Part shown: piece by piece, positions 20,480-32,539 of the stretch
How positions within the stretch are numbered: position 1 is the stretch's first letter
How the letters are laid out: each line of letters opens with the position of its first letter
NCBI GenBank assembly: GCA_030847615.1
Contig: JAUMIR010000015.1
Location: forward strand, 4,667,501-4,731,500
DNA length: 64,000 nucleotides
Source of the DNA: Gambelia wislizenii
Lineage: Eukaryota > Chordata > Lepidosauria > Squamata > Crotaphytidae
Reading direction: 5' to 3'
The notes under the pieces: model-generated
The model's input: only the letters and a program-made list of their open reading frames with translations
The model's database searches: none
What the model was told of the DNA's origin: nothing
Position numbers and translations under genes: made by a program

Positions 20480-20712
20480 AAGCTGAGGACAAATAGCAAT
20501 AGCATTGATATTTCTATGCTGCTTATCAATACCAAATCACTCTCTAAGTGGTTTACAATGTTTTTTAGCTAATTGCCCCCAACAATCTGGGTAGTCATTT
20601 TTCCAACCTACGGAAGGATGGAAGGCTGAGTCAACCTAGAGCCTCAACTGTAGGATCAAGCGTGCAACGTTGTGGATGCAGTACTGGCATTTAACCGATG
20701 TGCCACTTTCGA
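20480..20712 (-). mobile_element. tRNA-derived SINE (family b)
   Basis: Contains agctaattgcccccaacaa and ends with gtactggcatttaaccgatg tgccac, the inverse of the SINE head. It is missing the last few bases next to the Harbinger-like MITE. Confidence 0.7.
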
Positions 20713-20739
20713 GGAAATGTGCATAGGCTTACACTGTAA

Positions 20740-21361
20740 GGAGATATTCACACGGGCTATATATCCCGTGGCAGGAACAGAACAGGGTCGGGAAAGGATT
20801 TCCCTTTTGGACGATGTTGACCCCGTTCTGTCCTGCATCTATCCTGCTCCCATGACTATTCTGGAACAATGTAATCATGATTTTTCATTGTGAATTGACC
20901 TCCCATTCTGTCACTATCACGCAATCACGGATGTGTGAACAGGAGCTCCATTCCTGTTCCAAAATGACAGCCACGGAGGGGAGGTCCATTCCAAGCACTT
21001 CCTGGTATGATCTGGACATCCAGGTAAGCGGCACCCTTTATTTTACCCTCCTTGTTTTGATTGTGTGATTTAAAGTGTGTTTTTGTGCTCGGTGAACTGA
21101 TTTTATGTTTGGGAGAGTTTTATTTTTTAAATTTACCACCTGGCCGTTATCACGCAATAACGTGATAACATTTCAGACGGCCAATCGTAAAAGCAGCCTT
21201 ATGACGGCTGCATTTACAGCCAGCCAGCAAGGGGAGGGGGAGCCTGTTCCTGCCGCAGAATTAAGGGAAGTGTGTGAAAGATTTACGTTATTCTGTGGCA
21301 AGCACAGGAGAGGAGGTGGTGGGGCAGTAACGGGGCATTTTGGCCTCGTGTGAAAATCTCC
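20740..21361. mobile_element. PIF/Harbinger-like non-autonomous element
   Basis: Inverted ends GGAGATATTCACACGGGC (left) and GGAGATTTTCACACGAGGC (right, read inverted), each bordered by TAA (20737-20739 and 21362-21364). A 3-bp TWA duplication is the Harbinger mark. The 622-bp interior has no transposase frame. A further small palindrome, cgttatcacgcaataacg, is at about 21137. Confidence 0.7.
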
Positions 21362-21364
21362 TAA

Positions 21365-22190
21365 GTGACCCAATTCAAAGTTTTTCCGGTTTAAACTCAG
21401 GTTGCAGCCACTAAAGTATACTAAAAAAGTGGGATGACAGAAGATTAAAAGGGACTGGCCCTGCCAAACTGGAGGGTCTGCAAAACCACCAAGCATACCT
21501 CTTCATGGGGAAACGGGCCCTAGGCACTAATGAAACATCTGAGAAGTACAAAACAACATTACGGATTTGCAATTTGTGTTTCTAATTCCTGCCAGCCCTT
21601 GGGGGAAATCTCATGTTGAACTCCCTATGCTTCCAATTAAGCCCTTGGCCTGTGGCGATCTACACGAAAACGGAACGATGCTGCAGAGGCATTTTGGTGA
21701 GTGCCAGCTTCTAACATTTTGCGTCTGGTTTGGGTTTTCTTTTTCTCCCCCCCCCACCCCACACCATCTTACACAAGCAGAAAAGAAAGTGACAGTGCAG
21801 TGATATGATTCAGGCTAACAAGCTGCTGATTACCCAGCAAAGAATATAATTTGGGTGACAAGGTTCCAGGAATGACGTGCCGTGGTGAATCGCTAGGAGA
21901 ATGTGGAAGAATGGAAGTGGAGTTGTTTTTCTTTCTCCTGGCTAGTGTCCATCCTCTACCCTCTGGGAGTAAACTTACAAATTGGCATAGGCTGGTATGA
22001 TGTTCCCACAGCCTGGGCAGAGACAAGACAGATGCTGTGCACAATGGGATGGATGTACAGGCATACCTCAATTCACAAAGCCTCTAAGAAAGAAGCTCCT
22101 CTTTACCAAGTATTTTTAGGCTCACATAGTCTCCCTGTTTCTCCTTGTCCTCTGTCTAGCTGGATGTTTTTAGTAGCATTGGCACTAGGA
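21365..22190. other. no feature recognised
   Basis: Short phrases at 21385-21480 (tttgcagcaact-like) suggest a worn piece of dispersed family d. Otherwise nothing with an identifiable end, frame or RNA structure was seen. Confidence 0.35.
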
Positions 22191-23780
22191 GGCTGGTGAA
22201 AGAAGGTTGGTGGCTTTTAATATCAGAATGATGCAGCCTATCAGCAGTACACAATGCTATAAAAGCTTGAGCTGGGTGAGAATGGGATTCTACTTTAGTT
22301 TTTGGAGCTGTGTGTACCTGTCTACAACAGGCAAGGTAAACAGCAGCTGCCCCTGAATCCCTTATGGAGCATGTATGGACACCAAAACAGAGAGAAAAGA
22401 GGAGAGCATCTAAGCCTGTTTTACTAGCTACCTCCCCTCATGTTAAATAAGCTAAGAACAAATCAGAAAAACAAATTACAAAATGACTCATCGCTAGTAA
22501 TTGAGTATAGGAAAAAATTGGGATATACAACAAATATCTTTTTAGAATTAATTTTGATTATTACTAGGAAAATGTAGAGACAGCTTCAATTAAAATTCTA
22601 AGATAAAATCAAGATGGTAAACAGTGGAGTAGACAGGAGGTATGCCTGGGTATCATGGAATCTAGAGCTGATCAATTCAGGGATTGTTTTTATGGATGTA
22701 CTTATGAAAGTCGATAAAAGAAGATTCAGTAACAATTCTTTATATATATTAATGGTGTAAAATTGTAAAGAATCTACAATTGAAACTTGTTTTTGTTGGA
22801 AGGTAATGAGTCTAAAAATAAAATTGCATTAAAAAATTCCAGGATCTAGTCCTTTAAAAACAACAAGAATTATTTCCTTTAAAAAGGAGTTAAAACATTC
22901 AGTCACCTTTGACTTCACGCTTTATGCAGAGTGCGGTTAGCAAGCAGACTTAAGCTCAATTATCATTTGAAAGTGTATTCAGAGTTCTGGGATCCCCCAG
23001 TTAAATTAGACTCATTACAAAACAAAGGAGTCAGTTTAAAATGCAAAACAAAGTTTACTGAAGGTTTATCAATCTCAATCTACATACTAAAACAAACTTA
23101 AGAAAAGGTCCTTAACTGACTAAGAATAGGGTAGGAAAGACTCACCAGCCTACAGCTGTGGGCTGGGTTCCAATGCATCATGGCATGGTTACAGGAAAAC
23201 GTAAGATGCATCCATTCTCATGGAGAGACAGATTCAGAAGGGAAGCAAGTTACACAAAAGCAATAAAATTCAAATTAGGTCATGTGTGAATCACCCAGCA
23301 CTTCTAGTTGGCTAGAAGTGCCCAGTGAAGTAAGAGAAGGGAATTTTGGGAGAACAAAATGCATGCAGGGAAAAACCCTAGACTTATCTAAGATTGTGAA
23401 TGAGGTACACAAGATTGCTTTTACATTACAATGATTATTTCCCCACATACAACATTTTTTAATTGCTCTGTTTTATTTTTATGAAATGCAATAAAAATAT
23501 TTATTAAAAAACCCATAGATCTATAAGTTTGGCCACCAAAATGGAAATCATAAGAAGTGGAGGCTAATGAAAGAAAGACAAAACCATACCATGCATTTTG
23601 GAAGAAGTTTTCAAGTTGAATCTTGAGAGTTCAAAATGTTTTTCTTTCCTTATTCAAGGCTTACCTGACCTGATTGTTTCATTTCACACGTGTGTATTGT
23701 TTACTTTGGATAAAAAGTTTACTGGAACACATTGAATAGTGGTGCAGAAACCTATCCCTATTCTTTCCATTTTGTTTCTG
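22190..23780. repeat. unnamed dispersed repeat, copy 3, split by about 1 kb
   Basis: The first half (gggattctactttag, acaacaggcaaggtaaacag, to about 22440) and second half (agtttggccaccaaaatgg from about 23510) correspond to contiguous parts of copies 1 and 2. The intervening 22440-23500 includes an A-rich tail near 22820-22840 (possible L1 3' end) and an unidentified segment at 22860-23470. Confidence 0.45.
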
Positions 23781-23934
23781 TGCCTTTCTGTTAAAAAAGT
23801 AGCATGCAGGAACACAGGGACTTCATTAAGGTTTTGGCCTTCAAACGTGTAAAAATTATGTATCGGAGGGAAACCAGATTAGGATAATACTTTTATTAGG
23901 ACACACCTTATTTACTAGAGCACTAAGAATTTAG

Positions 23935-25260
23935 AGAGCCAACGTGGTGTAGTTGTTTAAGCGTTGGACTATGACTCTGGAGACCAGGGCGCCAGTTACA
24001 CAATATTTTTTAATCACAGGGAGAAACGGGATACCCTCATCCAAAGTTCATCCTTGTTGTTCACACAATTTGTCACGGTAGCATAAGTCTCGGTTTTTAA
24101 AAGTTCTTTTTCTTGAGTGCCTCCATCCCGGGACAGGGTTACACAGCAGAGCAGTGTTTTGATTAGTCGGTCTTTTGAGGGGACGGACTTACAACAGAAG
24201 CCTGGCAAGGCTGGGTCCGCCATTTTGGAAATGGACAGAACCACCCCTACCAGGCACAGATCCACCCCCACACCACTGACAGCTTCCCCCCCATCCATCC
24301 TTGCAGCCGCACTGGGTGGGGGTGAACTTCTTCGTGACTCTCAGTCACAGAGAAGACACCTCCCGTCCAGCGTGGCTTTCACCCCCCTATGAAGCCCTGC
24401 TGGGTGGGGGGATCTTCTCTGTCACTCAGTCATGGAGAAGACCCCTCCTGCCCAGTGTGGCTTTCACACACACCCATGCAGCTGCGCTGGGTGGGAGGGG
24501 TCTCCTCCGTGACTAAGAATCACAAAGAAATTCCCCCTGCCCCGCACAGCCATAAGGGGGGGAACCGCAGGGGGGCTTCCCTGACTGCCAGATTTGTTGG
24601 GTTTGAACTGCTGCCCTACACGGCTGCAAGGGTGGGGGGGAATCTGTCCAGGGTGGGGGGGTTGTTCTTAGTGATTGGCAGTCACAGAGAACCCCCACCC
24701 CACCCCACACAGCGGCAAGGGCATGGGAAGGGGAGAGATCTTGCCTGGCACTCAACTGGCTGCTTTTGAGCCAGCGGAGGACCATGGGAGGGACCCTAAG
24801 AAAATGGTGACTGCAAGGCTTCCCTTGCAAGCCCACCCCCTCCAATGTCCAACCAATCAGAAACGATCCCATGTCCTGGGATGGTTCCTGGTGGTTCAGA
24901 CAACCAATAGCACGGCCTGTCTTGGACTTTCAAAGTCCTAGAAAATAGAGGGGTAGGAAGTCACGGGTTAACTGGACTTTTTGCTACCCCCTCCTTCTAA
25001 ATAGCCTGTGATGTGTGTGAACTACCAGGGATCAACACGGATTCCTCTCGGGCCTTTTTTGTCATGTAAAGGGCCCCCAGGGTTTTAATTCCCACTCAAC
25101 CCGGAAACCGACTGGATAACCTTGGGCAGGTCCCAGTCTCTCAGCCTCAGAGGAAGGCAATAGTAATTCCCCTGTGAACAAATCTTGCCAAGAAAAAACC
25201 CATGATAGGTTCACCTTAGGGGTGCCATAATTTAGAAACAACTTGAAGACACACCCACAA
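23935..25260 (+). mobile_element. tRNA-derived SINE (family a) split by an insertion
   Basis: The head 23935-23989 (gccaacgtggtgtagttgtt to gagaccaggg) and the tail 25083-25260 (ttttaattcccactcaacc to cttgaagacacac) are the two parts of one SINE interrupted at 23990-25076. Confidence 0.7.
23990..25076. mobile_element. unclassified 1.09-kb insertion, possibly hAT-like
   Basis: It interrupts the B-box region of a SINE. ccaggg is repeated at 23984-23989 and 25077-25082. The ends are weakly inverted (gccagttacac versus gccctttacat). Inside are about three diverged tandem units of roughly 87 bp (24301-24560), each with a small palindrome like gtgactctcagtcac. No transposase frame was seen. Class and exact ends are uncertain. 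Confidence 0.45.
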
Positions 25261-25887
25261 AGAGCAAGGTTTTAAAATCGAGATCACCTATGGTAGAACA
25301 ATAATACCAGTACTGAATATTACCAGATTAATGGAAGTCACAGTGCCACTCTATTCTGCCTTGGTCAGACCTCACCTAAAATACTGTGTCCAGTTCTGGG
25401 CACCACAATTCAAAGAGGATATGGACAAACTGGAGCGTGTCCAAAGAAGGGCGACTAAAATGGTGAAAGGTCTGGAAACGATGCCTTATGAGGAGAGACG
25501 TAGGGAGCTGGGTATGTTTAGCCTGGAAAAATGATGGCTAAAAGGCGATATGATAGCCCTGTTTAAGTATTTGAAGGGGTGTCACGTTTAGGATGGAGCA
25601 GACTTGTTTTCTGCTGCTCCAGAGACTGGAACACGGAGCAATGGATGCAAGCTCCAGGAACAGAGATGCCACCTCAACATTAGGAGGAACTTTTTGACAG
25701 TAAGAGCTGTTCAGCAGTGGAACGCACTCCCTCGGAGCATGATGGGGTCTCCTTCCTTGGAGGTCTTTAAACAGAGGTTGGATTGCCATCTGTCGGGGAT
25801 GCTTTGATCATGATTTCCTGCATGGCAGGGGGTTGGACTGGATGGCCCTCATGGTCTCTTCCAACTCTGCAATTCTATGACTATAGG
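25261..25887 (+). mobile_element. CR1-bearing segment, inverted copy 1 (627 bp)
   Basis: From about 25337 it is CR1: [40 protein letters not shown], then the conserved 3' UTR ending attctatgact. The preceding 75 bp are not CR1 but are shared with the copy at 30068-30694. Wherever I compared the two in detail they are identical, and both are 627 bp long. A premature stop after FSLEK is present in both. Confidence 0.85.
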
Positions 25888-26870
25888 CTCCTGGAAAACT
25901 CAAACCAAGTATGCCATTGCAAACGCTCAAGCACCAGAGCACTCCTCTCTTTCTTCTATACTAAAGGTGATCAATATATCCCTGCCGCCATGCAAGTCTT
26001 TACTGCTAAAGTAATCTCTCAGATGTTGTATAGCTGTCAGATATATACAATCGATGATTGTGGCCCTTTTGAGGTTGCACAGATAAAATTTCTAAGAGCA
26101 ATTTTGGGAATTCCCTCCTACATGCCTAATGTAATTTTCCGGCTTGAGACAGGACAAATTTGCATGGAGGCACAAATACTGATGCACACAGTAAACTTTT
26201 GGCTAACATTGACTTTCTCCTCTGTGGGTCATGCTCTGTCAACTCTGACTGATTCATTTCAGCCCAAATGGAAACTAACACTGTTGACCAAACTGCAGGA
26301 CCTGAGCCTTCCAACTGATGCCCTTCGGACTCTGGATTACACCAAAGCTAGAGTGGCTATTATTCAACAAAGCAGAGATGCTGAATTCCAAAACCGCCTG
26401 AATCTGACCGCACGCTATCCTAACTATTGGAACTAAGTAGAAACATTCACAATGCCAAATTATATGTCAAATCTATCAGTCCCCAAACATAGGAAAGCTT
26501 TACACTAGCCAGGTTAAATGTCTTACCCTCTGTGCTCATGGAAGGTAGATATAATTAGATCCCTGCACAGGAGCGATTATGCCCTTGTGGCATGGGAAGT
26601 GTAGAAACTGTTGCCCATGTGCTATTTTTCTGCTCTTTTTACCATGACTCCTGTAAAGATTTGATTACCCCAATTCTCTTAAGAAAACTAACCCTTACCT
26701 TATATGAATTGTTCTTATAGTAGATGTAAATGTCGTTATTTTAATCTGTTAGTTTGCAATTCTTGTTGCTCTGTTTTTAACTGGGTAGTTTGTTTTAATT
26801 CATTGTCTATGTAGTTGTTTTGATTTGCTGGTCTTCAACTGTAATAATGATAAACTAAACTAAGGAGCCA
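25888..26870 (+). pseudogene. I/Vingi-like LINE 3' fragment
   Basis: The frame runs from about 25888 to 26436 (STRALLSFFYTKGDQYIPAAM, FLRAILGIPSYMPNVIFRLE, VNFWLTLTF). After stops it continues with CPCGMGSVETVAHVLFFCSF, matching the C-terminal region of the 10.5-11.8 kb LINE at lower identity. It is 5' truncated where the CR1 segment abuts it. Confidence 0.75.
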
Positions 26871-27039
26871 TCGTGACCACACTCTGTTGTTGCTTGGCCA
26901 CACATAGGTTTTCATTTCTGAAATGTTGGAGGGTATGTGAATGGAAGTCTGATCAGAATGGCATCGGAATTTCCTTCTGACTTGTTCTGCTTCACAAAGC
27001 CTTTGAGCCAACCAATTAAGAAACGGATGGGCCTTTTGC

Positions 27040-27735
27040 TTTGGCTAGTTTACCAGACATGGCAGCGGGAGGCCTCTTTTTCTTTTGGATCAACAAGGTT
27101 TTAAGAGGACATTACAGGTTGTTAACTGGAGCTGGCTACAGGGAGCACACAACTCCCTTGTTGCAAGAGCTCCATTTGCTGCTGGTCCATTTCCGGGCAC
27201 AATTCAAAGCGCTGGTTTTGATCTATAAAGCTCTATATGGCTTGGGTCCAGATTACTTGAAGAACCGTATTTCCCTTTGAGCCCAGTATAGCCCTTTGGT
27301 CATCTGGAGAGGCCCTTCTCTCTGTTTCACCACCACCTCCAGTACGTTTGGTGGGAATGAGGGAGAGGGCCTTCTCGGTGGCTGCTCCTAGACTTTAAAA
27401 CTCTCTCCCTAGAGAGGCCAGGATGGCCCCGTCTCTGCTCTCCTTTTGGAAACAAGTAAAAACATTCTTCTGCTATCAGGCATTCATAATTTGACGGAGG
27501 CTGGGCTTGTATGTGCTGTGTAGTTTAGTTTTTAAGCTGCACATCGTTTTATTGTATTTTAATATTTTTAATGTTTTAAAACTTCTTTAACACTCTAAAT
27601 TGTTTAATTTGTTTTTTTTTTAATTTCATATTTATATTTTTAATGTTCATGTATTGTTTTAAATTCATTGTTAGCTGCCTTGACTCCTTATATTGGGAGA
27701 AAGGTGGGATATAAATAAATATAATAAATAATAAT
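27040..27735 (+). pseudogene. L2-type LINE 3' end
   Basis: Encodes LLTGAGYREHTTPLLQELH, then FKALVLIYKALYGLGPDYL, the L2 RT C-terminal signature. A worn 3' UTR follows, ending agaaaggtgggatataaata with AT-rich repeats. Confidence 0.75.
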
Positions 27736-27749
27736 AATATTACTTGTAC

Positions 27750-27870
27750 ATAGATTTTTCTTGGGTTTTTTCCAGGCTGTGAGACCATGTTCTGGAAGAG
27801 AACTTGGCCTCACAGTCTGGAAAAAAACCCAAGGAAAATCTATGGATACCGGCCGTGAAAGCCTTTGGCT
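27750..27870. repeat. palindromic DNA repeat
   Basis: agatttttcttgggttttt at the left is answered by aaaaacccaaggaaaatct at about 27823-27842, so about 90 bp fold into a hairpin. The text (ccggccgtgaaagcctttgg) links it to the element at 8959-9344. Confidence 0.65.
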
Positions 27871-28664
27871 TCAAATTACTTGTACAGACTGACTGTCAAA
27901 AAGACGTACAAGTATCAATGAGTCTGAGAGCAAATCAAGCCAGAGGTCTCTCTAGAAGCCAACATGATTTATTTATTTATTATTTTATTATTATTAAAAG
28001 ATATACATATACTTATGCATATACATACATATACATACATACATACATACCTTCCTGATAGATTTCCATCTGTTTGTTTACCTAACAATTTATGTTATTA
28101 AATTTTTTATAATATACACCTGATTGTTTATCATTTATTTGTTCACATTTTGTCTCATTCTCTCCCACTTTACATACAGTATGACTTCCTTCTTCGTTCC
28201 ATTTTCCTTCCTATTTTTATTATGCATCTTTCTCTACCTTTTCCATATAAGTTCCCTTTTTCCCTATATTTTTCTTTATTTTCTTTTATCTTTATATGAA
28301 CTTCCTTTCCATTTGTGCTTTTTGTTTGTTTGTTTGCAATTATTAAACTGTGTCACCTCCTAGATTATGCTAGTAATGATAATAAACCGTCTGGTGTACA
28401 ATATATAGCCTGTCATTATTACCTTCAATTATTTTCTTGATTCTAAATGTTAGAACTCACATATTAAGTTTCAGTACCTATTTAGCACTTACTTTAGATT
28501 GTCTTTGTTTATCAGTAGTCGAAGATCAATGTTTCCCTAGATTTGGTACCATCTCTTAATCTCTATATCCTCCCATCATTGTCTCTATAGCTTCCTAAAT
28601 TTTTATTGTTGCCAACTTACCGTATTTCATTTCCATGTATCTAGATAATTTATCCCAATCTTCA

Positions 28665-29727
28665 ATATCATAGAATCATAGAATTGCAGAGTTGGAAGAG
28701 ACCACGAGGGCCATTCAGTCCAACCCCCTGCCACACAGGAAATCACGATCATAGCATCCCCGACAGATGGCCATCCAGCCTTTGTTTGAAGACCTCCAAG
28801 GAAGGAGACCCCACCACGCTCCAAGGGAGTGTCTTCCACGGCCGAACAGCTCTTACGGTCAGAAAGTTCCTCCTAATGTTGAGGTGGAATCTTTGTTCCT
28901 GGAGCTTGCACCCATTGCTCCGTGTTCCAGTCTCTGGAGCAGCAGAAAACAAGCCTGCTCCATCCTCAACGTGACACCCCTTCAAATACTTAAACAGGGC
29001 TATCATATCGCCTCTTAACCATCTTTTTTCCAGGCTAAACATACCCAGCTCCCTAAGTCTCTCCTCATAAGGCATCGTTTCCAGACCTTTCACCATTTTA
29101 GTCGCCCTTCTTTGGACACGCTCCAATTTGTCCATATCCTCTTTGAATTGTGGTGCCCAGAACTGGACACAGTATTTTAGGTGAGGTCTGACCAAGGCAG
29201 AATAGAGTGGCACTATTACTTCCCTTGATCTAGACACTATACTTCTATTGATGCAGCCCAAAATCGCATTGGCCTTTTTAGCTGCCGCATCACACTGTTG
29301 ACTCATGTTCAACTTGTGGTCTACTAGGACTCCTAGATCCCTTTTGCACGTAGTCTCATTCAGCCAGGTCTCCCCCATCCTATATCTATGCATTTCATTT
29401 TTCCGTCCTAAGTGCAGTACTTTACATTTCTCCGTATTGAATTTCATTTTGTTAGCTTTGGCGCAGCTCTCCAGTCTATCCAGGTCATTTTGAATTTCGA
29501 TCCTGTCCTCTAGGGTATTAGCTACTCCTCCTAATTTGGTGTCATCTGCAAATTTGATAAGTATGCCCCTAATTCCCTCATCCAAGTCATTGATAAAGAT
29601 GTTGAATAGCACTGGGCCCAGGACAGAACCCTGTGGCACCCCACTGGTCACATCTTTCCAAGATGAAGAGGAGGCACTGCTGAGCACCCTTTGGGTTCGG
29701 CCGGTCAACCAATTACATACAACCAAT
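28665..29727 (-). pseudogene. CR1 LINE 3' half inserted in L1
   Basis: The minus-strand frame 28749-29726 is open over 325 codons: [43 protein letters not shown] (RT palm), then [18 protein letters not shown] and LEVFKQRLDGHLSGML. It ends in the conserved CR1 3' terminus with repeated catagaatcatagaat. It is 5' truncated inside the RT, and the copy is young because the frame is undamaged. Confidence 0.88.
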
Positions 29728-30067
29728 ATATTTCTCCATATTTTTTCCTCTTAAAATCATCGTAAGTTTGTCCCTCTCTAACATATCGTAAAGTTTCTCC
29801 AGCCATTTATCAATTGTTGGTATATTTTTGTTCTTCCAATGCAATGCAAATAAAATTCTGGCTGCTGCCAACATATAATATGTGATCTTTCCATACTCCC
29901 TCTCTATTTTTTCATCAACCATCCCGAACAAATATACCTCTGGTTTTAAGGGGAGAACGATTTGTAAAATATCTGATATTTGCTTTTTGTATTTGGGTCC
30001 AATACTGTTTTGCCATTTTGTAGCTCCACCATAAATGAAAGAAGGTTCCCATCTCATCATTGCATTT

Positions 30068-30694
30068 CCTATAGTCATAGAATTGCAGAGTTGGAAGAGA
30101 CCATGAGGGCCATCCAGTCCAACCCCCTGCCATGCAGGAAATCATGATCAAAGCATCCCCGACAGATGGCAATCCAACCTCTGTTTAAAGACCTCCAAGG
30201 AAGGAGACCCCATCATGCTCCGAGGGAGTGCGTTCCACTGCTGAACAGCTCTTACTGTCAAAAAGTTCCTCCTAATGTTGAGGTGGCATCTCTGTTCCTG
30301 GAGCTTGCATCCATTGCTCCGTGTTCCAGTCTCTGGAGCAGCAGAAAACAAGTCTGCTCCATCCTAAACGTGACACCCCTTCAAATACTTAAACAGGGCT
30401 ATCATATCGCCTTTTAGCCATCATTTTTCCAGGCTAAACATACCCAGCTCCCTACGTCTCTCCTCATAAGGCATCGTTTCCAGACCTTTCACCATTTTAG
30501 TCGCCCTTCTTTGGACACGCTCCAGTTTGTCCATATCCTCTTTGAATTGTGGTGCCCAGAACTGGACACAGTATTTTAGGTGAGGTCTGACCAAGGCAGA
30601 ATAGAGTGGCACTGTGACTTCCATTAATCTGGTAATATTCAGTACTGGTATTATTGTTCTACCATAGGTGATCTCGATTTTAAAACCTTGCTCT
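30068..30694 (-). mobile_element. CR1-bearing segment, inverted copy 2 (627 bp)
   Basis: Inverse of 25261-25887 with the same length and the same internal stop. It includes the same 75-bp non-CR1 leader (agagcaaggttttaaaat to gattaatgg). It lies inside L1 ORF2, and its outer edge enters the hairpin at 30691-30733. Confidence 0.85.
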
Positions 30695-30733
30695 CACCAT
30701 ATAAACTATCTTTGATAGTTTATATGGTGAGAG
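30691..30733. repeat. perfect 20-bp hairpin at the edge of CR1 segment 2
   Basis: ctctcaccatataaactatc, loop ttt, then its exact inverse. The last four bases of the 627-bp segment form the start of the left arm. Confidence 0.9.
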
Positions 30734-32539
30734 GTGCCATCTATAGAACATTTTGTATGTGTTTTCTGTAATATTTTGGCAAACTGTAAACTTCATTTGC
30801 GCTGTCCACATTTTTTCCCATTGTTTTATTTCTATATGATGTCCTATATTTTGTGCCCATGTGACCATAGTTTCTTTTATTGTCTCATCTTCTGTTTCCC
30901 ATTTCAATAGTAGTTTGTAAAACTTTGAAATAATTTTTATTGCTATGTCCAGTTATGTTTTCCCAATCAGATTTACTATTTTCTATTCCTTCCAAATTTA
31001 TATCCATTTTATATCTTTCCTTTAATTGCCTAGATAGATACCAATGACAAATTATACCTTCTTTTTCTAAATCTTCTTTGGTTTTGATATTTAATTTTCC
31101 ATCTTGCATTATTAACATGTCTGCATATCTAATCCATTTTTTCGATGTGACTCCTTTACTGAAAAGTGCTTCATGTGGTATTTTTGAACAAAGTCGACTT
31201 TTATATTTTGTCCATGTTTTCAGTAGAGACTTCCGGATATAATGATTTTTAAATTCTTTATTTATTTTATCTTTCCCATAGAAAATATAGGCATGCCAGC
31301 CAAATCATTTGTTGTCTTCTTCTAGTTTTAACATTTTGTCTTCTTCCAATATGGTCCAATCTGTTATCCAAAGCAAGCAACATGCTTCATGATAAATCTT
31401 TAAATTCGGCAGGCTTAATCCCCCTCTTTCTTTGGCATCTTGTAAGATCTTAATTTTAACTCTTGGTTTTTTTCCTGACCAAACGAATTTGGAAATTTCA
31501 GATTGCCATTGGTTAAATATTGAGTCATTATGGATAATAGGAATTGTTTGAAATAAAAACATTAACTTTGGTAAAACACTCATTTTGATAACTGATATTT
31601 TACCCAAAAATGATAGTTTCAAATTTTTTCAATTTTCCAAATCTTTCTTAATTTCTTTCCAGATTTTCATGTAGTTATTTTGAAATAGATCCAAGTTCTT
31701 ATTAGTAATATTAATCCCCAAATAACGCACTTTTTTGACTATTTTATATCCTGATACTTGCATTAGTTCTTTCTTTTCTTTTCTTTCCATATTTTTTTGT
31801 AATTATTACTGTCTTACCCTCATTTACTTTCAGTCCTGTCAATAATTTGAATTCTTTTAAGATACACATTAAGTTTTTAGTTTCTTCCGCTGGATCTCCC
31901 AGTGATATTAACAGATCATCTGTGTACATTCTGAATTTGTATTGGTATTTTCCTATTTTCACTCCTTGTATTTCTGACTCTCCTTCAGTTCTTTTAGCTA
32001 ATATTTCCATAATTAACAACAACAAAAGCGGAGATAAGGTACAGCCTTCTCTTGTACCTTTTCGAATATTGATTTCTTTTGTCTTTTCTCCATTTATTAT
32101 AAGTTTTGCTCTTTGGAAATTATAAATCGCTTCTATCCATTTTATAAAGTTTTCTCCCACATTTATTTTTCTTAAAACTTTGAATAGGACTGACCAATTG
32201 ATGTTATCAAACGCCTTTTCGATGTCCAAAAAAAATAAAGCCAACTTTTTATCCATATGGTTGTCAAAATATTCAATTAAATTTAAAACATGTCTGGTGT
32301 TATCTCTAATATCTCAATCGGGTAGGAATCTTCTTTGATCTTTCCCAATCCAATCTTTCATTATTCTTTTTAGTCTATCAGCCAATATGGAAACAAATAT
32401 TTTATAGTCTACATTAAGCAGCGAAATGGGTTGATAATTTTTTGGGTCCTGGGGAAGCCAACATGATTTAAACAGAGGCTATCATACTATGGACATATAG
32501 TGAGAAGAAATACCTATGGGATCACCTTCTCCTGCACAA

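Larger units (their letters stand above)
29728..32256 (-). pseudogene. L1 ORF2 remnant (reverse transcriptase and C-terminal domain)
   Basis: 31744-32256 reads LALFFLDIEKAFDNINWSVL, GTREGCTLSPLLL and YTDDLLISL (the palm motif with Thr instead of the usual Ala), then LLTGLKVNEGKT. 31305-31622 has KISVIKMSVLPKLMFLFQ, then SKFVWSGKKPRV. 30680-31118 has YKMFYRWHLSPYKLSKI. After the CR1 insertion, 29728-30067 resumes with EMGTFFHLWWSYKMAKQYW. Several frame changes make it non-functional. Confidence 0.85.
27972..32453 (-). mobile_element. L1 retrotransposon, 5' truncated, with 17-bp target duplication and CR1 insertions
   Basis: The 17-mer gaagccaacatgattta occurs at 27955-27971 and 32454-32470, directly bracketing the element. 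On the minus strand it runs from the RT domain (31744-32256) through the C-terminal region to a pyrimidine/AT-rich 3' UTR and A-rich tail (plus-strand tttatttatttatt). CR1-bearing segments occupy 28665-29727 and 30068-30694, so the L1 sequence proper is about 2.8 kb. Confidence 0.85.
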
